A stretch of 8,509 nucleotides of DNA, from the NCBI RefSeq assembly GCF_946221155.1, contig NZ_CAMIAN010000061.1, positions 1 to 8,509 of the forward strand, in the 5' to 3' direction. Positions 6,209-8,509 of the stretch are shown here, in pieces. The DNA is from an uncultured Corynebacterium sp. (GTDB lineage Bacteria > Actinomycetota > Actinomycetes > Mycobacteriales > Mycobacteriaceae). The notes under the pieces were generated by a model. That model worked only from the letters and a program-made list of their open reading frames with translations, was not told the origin of the DNA and searched no databases. The number at the start of each line of letters is the position of its first letter. The first letter of the stretch is position 1. A program made the translations under genes and the position numbers.

Positions 6209-6757
6209 ATGAGCATCGACAGCTTCGATAACGGGGGCGGCGGCAATGGCGCTGGCGCCAACGGCAGCGGCGACCTGACCTTCGCCGTGTCCGCCATCCG
6301 CGCCGACGGCCAGTGGCACCTGCGCGAACTCCCCACCCGCGCGACGGAAAGCCTGCCCGACCTCATTGCGGAGTTGCGGGCCTCGCGTGCGGAAGGGCCG
6401 GTCGTGGGGCTACTGTGCATTGAGGACGACTGGTCGGTTGTGCTCCGCCCGGTGCCGGGAGGCGTGCGGATCTTACTTAGTGACGCCACCGCCGCGTTGG
6501 ACTACAACATTGCCAGCGAGGCGCTGGACACTCTGGACATTGACGAGCCTTCGGAAGAGGAGGCCGATACTTCCGATGATCCGTGGCCCGAGGGCGACTT
6601 CGACCTGCTGGAGGATCTGGGTGCCAGCGAGCAGATAATGTCCATCATCTTCTACGACGATGACCTGTACGGGGCGGAGCAGGTTTTGCGCGTGGCGGAC
6701 GAGCTGGGCTTCGCCGACGAGCTGGCGGACCTGGTGGGCGTGGAGTTGGAGTTCTAG
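6209..6757 (+). CDS. tRNA adenosine deaminase-associated protein (TIGR03941 type)
   Basis: 182 aa, cytoplasmic, very acidic. It matches the actinobacterial family found next to tadA and named for that association; its biochemical role is not established. After a Gly/Asn-rich start (about 9-21) come the block EDDWSVVLRPVPGGVRILLS from residue 72, the ALDYNIA segment, an acidic low-complexity stretch (about 112-128), and the conserved end with GDFDLLEDLG (D130-F131 onward), YDDDLYGAEQVLRVADELGF and a Leu/Glu tail. The start is ambiguous: ATG 6209 has GGAAGG only one base upstream, too close for normal use, and TTG 6200 is an alternative with no ribosome binding site. The next gene begins three bases after the stop, so translation is likely coupled with tadA. 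Confidence 0.88.
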   Translation: MSIDSFDNGGGGNGAGANGSGDLTFAVSAIRADGQWHLRELPTRATESLPDLIAELRASRAEGPVVGLLCIEDDWSVVLRPVPGGVRILLSDATAALDYNIASEALDTLDIDEPSEEEADTSDDPWPEGDFDLLEDLGASEQIMSIIFYDDDLYGAEQVLRVADELGFADELADLVGVELEF

Positions 6758-6760
6758 CCG

Positions 6761-7342
6761 GTGGGGGTGGAGGGCGCGCCGGCCGCGCGCGGCGGGACTG
6801 AGGCGTGCGACAGGGCTGAGGTGTCCGGCGGGGCCGAGGCGCGCGGCGGGGCTGAGGCGCGCGTGGGCGGTGGGTTGCCACAGGCCAGCGGGGATGTGCG
6901 CGCGGAAGCGCTGATGCGCCGCGCCCTGGACATCGCTGCGGAAACTCCTGCCGGGGACGTGCCCGTTGGAGCCGCAATCTACGGCCCGGACGGGCGGGAA
7001 CTCGGGCGGGGCGTGAATCGGCGCGAGGCCGACAATGACCCCACCGCACACGCGGAGATCCTCGCTATTCGGGAGGCCGTGCAGGAGCTCGGGGATGCCT
7101 GGCGGCTGGAAGACTGCACGTTGGTGGTCACTCTGGAACCTTGCGCCATGTGTGCGGGAGCGCTGGTCGGGGCGCGAATTGGCAGCATCATTTTCGGCGC
7201 CTACGAGCCCCGTACCGGAGCGTGCGGTAGCGTCTGGGACGTGCCACGGGAGTCTCCGCTGCACTGGGCGGAGGTTCGCGGAGGCGTGCTGGCCGGGGAG
7301 TGCGAAGAACTGCTGCGACAGTTCTTCGCGCGCCTGCGCTAG
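6761..7342 (+). CDS. tadA: tRNA-adenosine(34) deaminase / nucleoside deaminase
   Basis: 193 aa. By family it converts A34 to inosine in the wobble position of tRNA-Arg(ACG), a zinc-dependent cytoplasmic reaction. The cytidine-deaminase-fold signature is complete: H97-A-E99 in TAHAEI (zinc ligand and proton shuttle) and C128-A-M-C131 in EPCAMCAGAL (zinc ligands). GDVPVGAAIYGPDGRELGRGVNRRE and SIIFGAYEPRTGACGS are family blocks. GTG 6761 is chosen because GGAG at 6748-6751 lies 9 bases upstream and the previous stop is 3 bases away. This gives a 51-residue extension before MRRALDIAAE, including four in-frame hexapeptide repeats near GGAEAR. If translation really begins at GTG 6896 or ATG 6914, the protein has the usual family length of about 140-150 aa. 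Confidence 0.92.
   Translation: MGVEGAPAARGGTEACDRAEVSGGAEARGGAEARVGGGLPQASGDVRAEALMRRALDIAAETPAGDVPVGAAIYGPDGRELGRGVNRREADNDPTAHAEILAIREAVQELGDAWRLEDCTLVVTLEPCAMCAGALVGARIGSIIFGAYEPRTGACGSVWDVPRESPLHWAEVRGGVLAGECEELLRQFFARLR
6791..6862 (+). repeat. four in-frame 18-nt repeats at the tadA 5' end
   Basis: Four adjacent 18-base units close to GGCGGGGCTGAGGCGCGC encode GGTEAC, DRAEVS, GGAEAR and GGAEAR (residues 11-34). The last two units differ by one base. The period keeps the frame, consistent with but not proof of translation of this extension. Confidence 0.75.
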
Positions 7343-7758
7343 GCGCCCCGTCTGTTCGCGCCTGAGCTGGGTGGCCCACCGGCTTGCGCCTGCGCTAGTC
7401 GGACGCGAGCGTGAGCCCGCTCGCGCTTGCGCCAACCGGTACTGGTTGAAAGCTGGAATGCTCCGCTGCTGGGCCCTCCGGACATCCCCGGGCGGATCAG
7501 GCTGCGAGGCCCAGGAAAAGAGTAAGGACGCGGAAGTCGAGGGGGCGTCAACAAGTGTTATGGAAAAGTAATGAGTGCTTCTGAACTGTGCTTTTGCAAG
7601 CGGAATGGGCGTCTAAAGGCTGGGGATGCGGCGCAACGGTGGCGAGGAATCCAGAACGAACCTACGTTGGAAATCGAGCGTCCTGGTCGTGCGAATGCTG
7701 CGGCTGGGGCGCACAAGTTAGAACAAAGTTAGCGACTAGAAGACACAAGGAGAGATCA
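7343..7758 (+). other. gene-less stretch between tadA and the small protein
   Basis: No credible gene. Next to the tadA stop AGGCGC 7341-7346 can pair with GCGCCT 7358-7363, and CGCGAGCG 7404-7411 pairs with CGCTCGCG 7418-7425; neither has a T-run. GCGCCTGCGCTAG, the last bases of tadA (7330-7342), recurs at 7386-7398, a small local duplication. From about 7500 the sequence is less GC-rich and probably contains the promoter of the small protein gene, but I cannot pick out -35 and -10 boxes with confidence. Confidence 0.45.
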
Positions 7759-7917
7759 ATGGATCTGAACAAGGCAAAGGATCTGGTAGGCGAGCACCGC
7801 GACAAGATTCAGGACGGCGCCGACAAGGCCATCGACAGCAAGCTGGACGGCGACAAGGCTGACAAGGCCAAGGACGGCCTGAACAAGGGCATGGACAAGC
7901 TCCTCGGCGACAACTAA
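7759..7917 (+). CDS. Rv0909/MT0933-like small antitoxin-family protein
   Basis: 52 aa, charged, with a repeated DKAKD-type pattern (DLNKAKDLVGEH, GADKAIDSK, DKADKAKDGLNKGMDKLLGD) that suggests amphipathic helices. ATG 7759 follows AAGGAGAG at 7747-7754, a strong ribosome binding site; the open frame continues 5' but without one. The pattern resembles the MT0933-like antitoxin family (Rv0909, Pfam PF14013 from memory), whose mycobacterial member is paired with toxin Rv0910. No toxin-like gene adjoins it here, so antitoxin function is doubtful. A CsbD-type stress protein was considered, but the CsbD core motifs are missing. A strong hairpin 61 bases downstream suggests a monocistronic, possibly abundant transcript. 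Confidence 0.75.
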   Translation: MDLNKAKDLVGEHRDKIQDGADKAIDSKLDGDKADKAKDGLNKGMDKLLGDN

Positions 7918-7978
7918 AGCCTGTCAGGCGCAAGCCTTTGTGGGATTTACTGCACAGGGGTTGAAGCGCTGAAGTTGC

Positions 7979-8016
7979 AAGCCCGCTGCGAACTGGTGGA
8001 GGTTCGCGGCGGGCTT
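7979..8016 (+). terminator. 15-bp stem terminator-like hairpin
   Basis: AAGCCCGCTGCGAAC 7979-7993 pairs with GTTCGCGGCGGGCTT 8002-8016, with one T-G wobble, around the loop TGGTGGAG. Only three T bases follow, ending the stem (8015-8017). It lies 61 bases after the small protein gene and probably ends its transcript. Confidence 0.65.
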
Positions 8017-8037
8017 TCGCGCGAGCGGGGAGTGCGC

Positions 8038-8155
8038 GGATGTGCGTGCGCGGGGGGATATGCGTGGATGTGCGTAAGCGGGGTGTACGCAGATGTGCGT
8101 GCGGAGGATATGTGTGGATGTGCGTACGCGGGGATATGCGTGGATGTGGTGTGTG
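8038..8155 (+). repeat. degenerate 24-28-nt GT-rich tandem array
   Basis: Four units begin near GGATGTGCGT and end near GGATATGCGT: 8038-8065, 8066-8091, 8092-8115 and 8116-8141; a partial fifth starts at 8142. Unit length varies (28, 26, 24, 26), and each unit has two similar halves. The variable length and drift argue against coding. The array sits between the terminator-like hairpin and the tRNA promoter region. Confidence 0.65.
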
Positions 8156-8187
8156 AGAGGGTCTCGCATGCGCAGGGTGGGGTTTTG

Positions 8188-8218
8188 TTGCGAAAAAGTG
8201 GGGGTGTTACGCTAGTAC
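8188..8218 (+). promoter_or_regulatory. likely tRNA-Ser promoter
   Basis: TTGCGA at 8188-8193 and TAGTAC at 8213-8218 resemble -35 and -10 boxes with a 19-base spacer, about 21 bases before the tRNA. An overlapping alternative -10, TACGCT at 8208-8213, would give a spacer too short at 14. The region is the only good promoter-like sequence in front of the tRNA. Confidence 0.4.
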
Positions 8219-8239
8219 GAGTCTGCAATCGCTGACTAT

Positions 8240-8329
8240 GGTGGCGTGTCCGAGCGGCCGAAGGTACTCGCCTCGAAAGCGAGTGTTGTGTAAAAGCAAC
8301 CGAGGGTTCAAATCCCTCCGCCACCGCCA
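8240..8329 (+). tRNA. tRNA-Ser (anticodon CGA)
   Basis: Complete class II tRNA that reads UCG codons. Acceptor stem GGTGGCG 8240-8246 pairs with CGCCACC 8319-8325; G8326 is the discriminator base typical of tRNA-Ser, followed by an encoded CCA (8327-8329). Anticodon stem CTCGC 8267-8271 / GCGAG 8279-8283 frames the loop CTCGAAA with anticodon CGA at 8274-8276. A long variable arm, GTTG…CAAC, and the T-arm GAGGGTTCAAATCCCTC are present. The T-arm and acceptor 3' half are common integration sites for mobile elements, but no second copy of this end occurs in the window. Confidence 0.97.
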
Positions 8330-8338
8330 AAATTTTTT
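8330..8338 (+). terminator. T-run after the tRNA
   Basis: AAA followed by six T (8333-8338) comes right after the encoded CCA. With the GC-rich T-arm and acceptor stem just upstream it could end the tRNA transcript, though no separate hairpin is seen. Confidence 0.4.
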
Positions 8339-8509
8339 ACCGCGCGCTGTTTCCGGGTGAATACTGGGATGGCGTGCGGTTTTTGCGTGCGCGGGGCTCG
8401 GATTCTGTCGCGCGGGGTGGGCGACCGGGTCCGCGGGAGCTGGGAGTGCATCCGCGGGGCTTCAGTTTCGCGTGAGCGGGATGGTCGGCGGGGTGTGTAG
8501 GGCTGGGAA

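Noticed and set aside
6473..7435. Minus-strand open frame of 320 codons across the TIGR03941 and tadA genes
   Set aside because: No domain is visible, and the plus strand carries complete zinc-deaminase and TIGR03941 signatures; this is a shadow frame.
7759..7917. CsbD-family stress protein
   Set aside because: The small charged protein is similar in character, but the CsbD core around the GKWKQIKGKVKEKWG-type motif is absent; the DKAKDLVG pattern fits the Rv0909-like family better.
7924..8330. Two overlapping minus-strand frames rich in His/Ala/Tyr/Thr repeats
   Set aside because: The repeats reflect the GT-rich tandem array; one frame also runs antisense through the tRNA-Ser gene.
8240..8509. 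Mobile element integrated at the tRNA-Ser 3' end
   Set aside because: No integrase gene and no second copy of the tRNA 3' end is present within the window; the 170 bases after the T-run show no gene.

Overview
The window looks like a chromosomal segment of a high-GC actinobacterium, most likely a Corynebacterium. The reasons are the GC-rich coding sequence with frequent GTG starts, an actinobacterial prephenate/arogenate dehydrogenase whose C-terminus (…GAQIGVF) resembles corynebacterial TyrA as I remember it, and the actinobacteria-specific pair of a TIGR03941-type protein directly before a TadA-type deaminase. A small Rv0909/MT0933-like protein and a tRNA-Ser follow. Species cannot be read from the sequence, and all similarity statements are from memory, not from a search.

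Layout. 1-295: gene-less leader with unusually clear helix potential. 296-2682: a tightly coupled two-gene unit (ATGA overlap) of a polytopic DUF1624/DUF418-like membrane protein and a membrane-anchored trypsin-like serine protease. 2683-3822: about 1.1 kb without a believable gene. It holds a cluster of hairpins, two directly oriented 109-bp AT-rich elements with inverted ends (2823-2931 and 3266-3374), an 11-nt-period array and a 16-nt-period array. 3823-5085: a type II membrane protein with an extracytoplasmic serine beta-lactamase/PBP-like domain. 5131-6168 (minus): tyrA, convergent with the previous gene across a hairpin. 6209-7342: TIGR03941 protein and tadA, divergent from tyrA. 7343-7758: gene-less. 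7759-7917: 52-aa Rv0909-like small protein with a strong ribosome binding site. 7979-8016: terminator-like hairpin. 8038-8155: GT-rich degenerate repeat. 8240-8329: tRNA-Ser(CGA) with encoded CCA. 8340-8509: GC-rich sequence in which I see nothing.

How the genes relate. The left half encodes three cell-envelope proteins whose catalytic parts face the membrane or the outside; their substrates are unknown. The right half is housekeeping: tyrosine biosynthesis, tRNA wobble A-to-I editing with its partner-like protein, and a serine tRNA. The least explained material is the repeat-rich interval 2683-3822, especially the pair of 109-bp elements, which look like MITEs or structured intergenic repeats.
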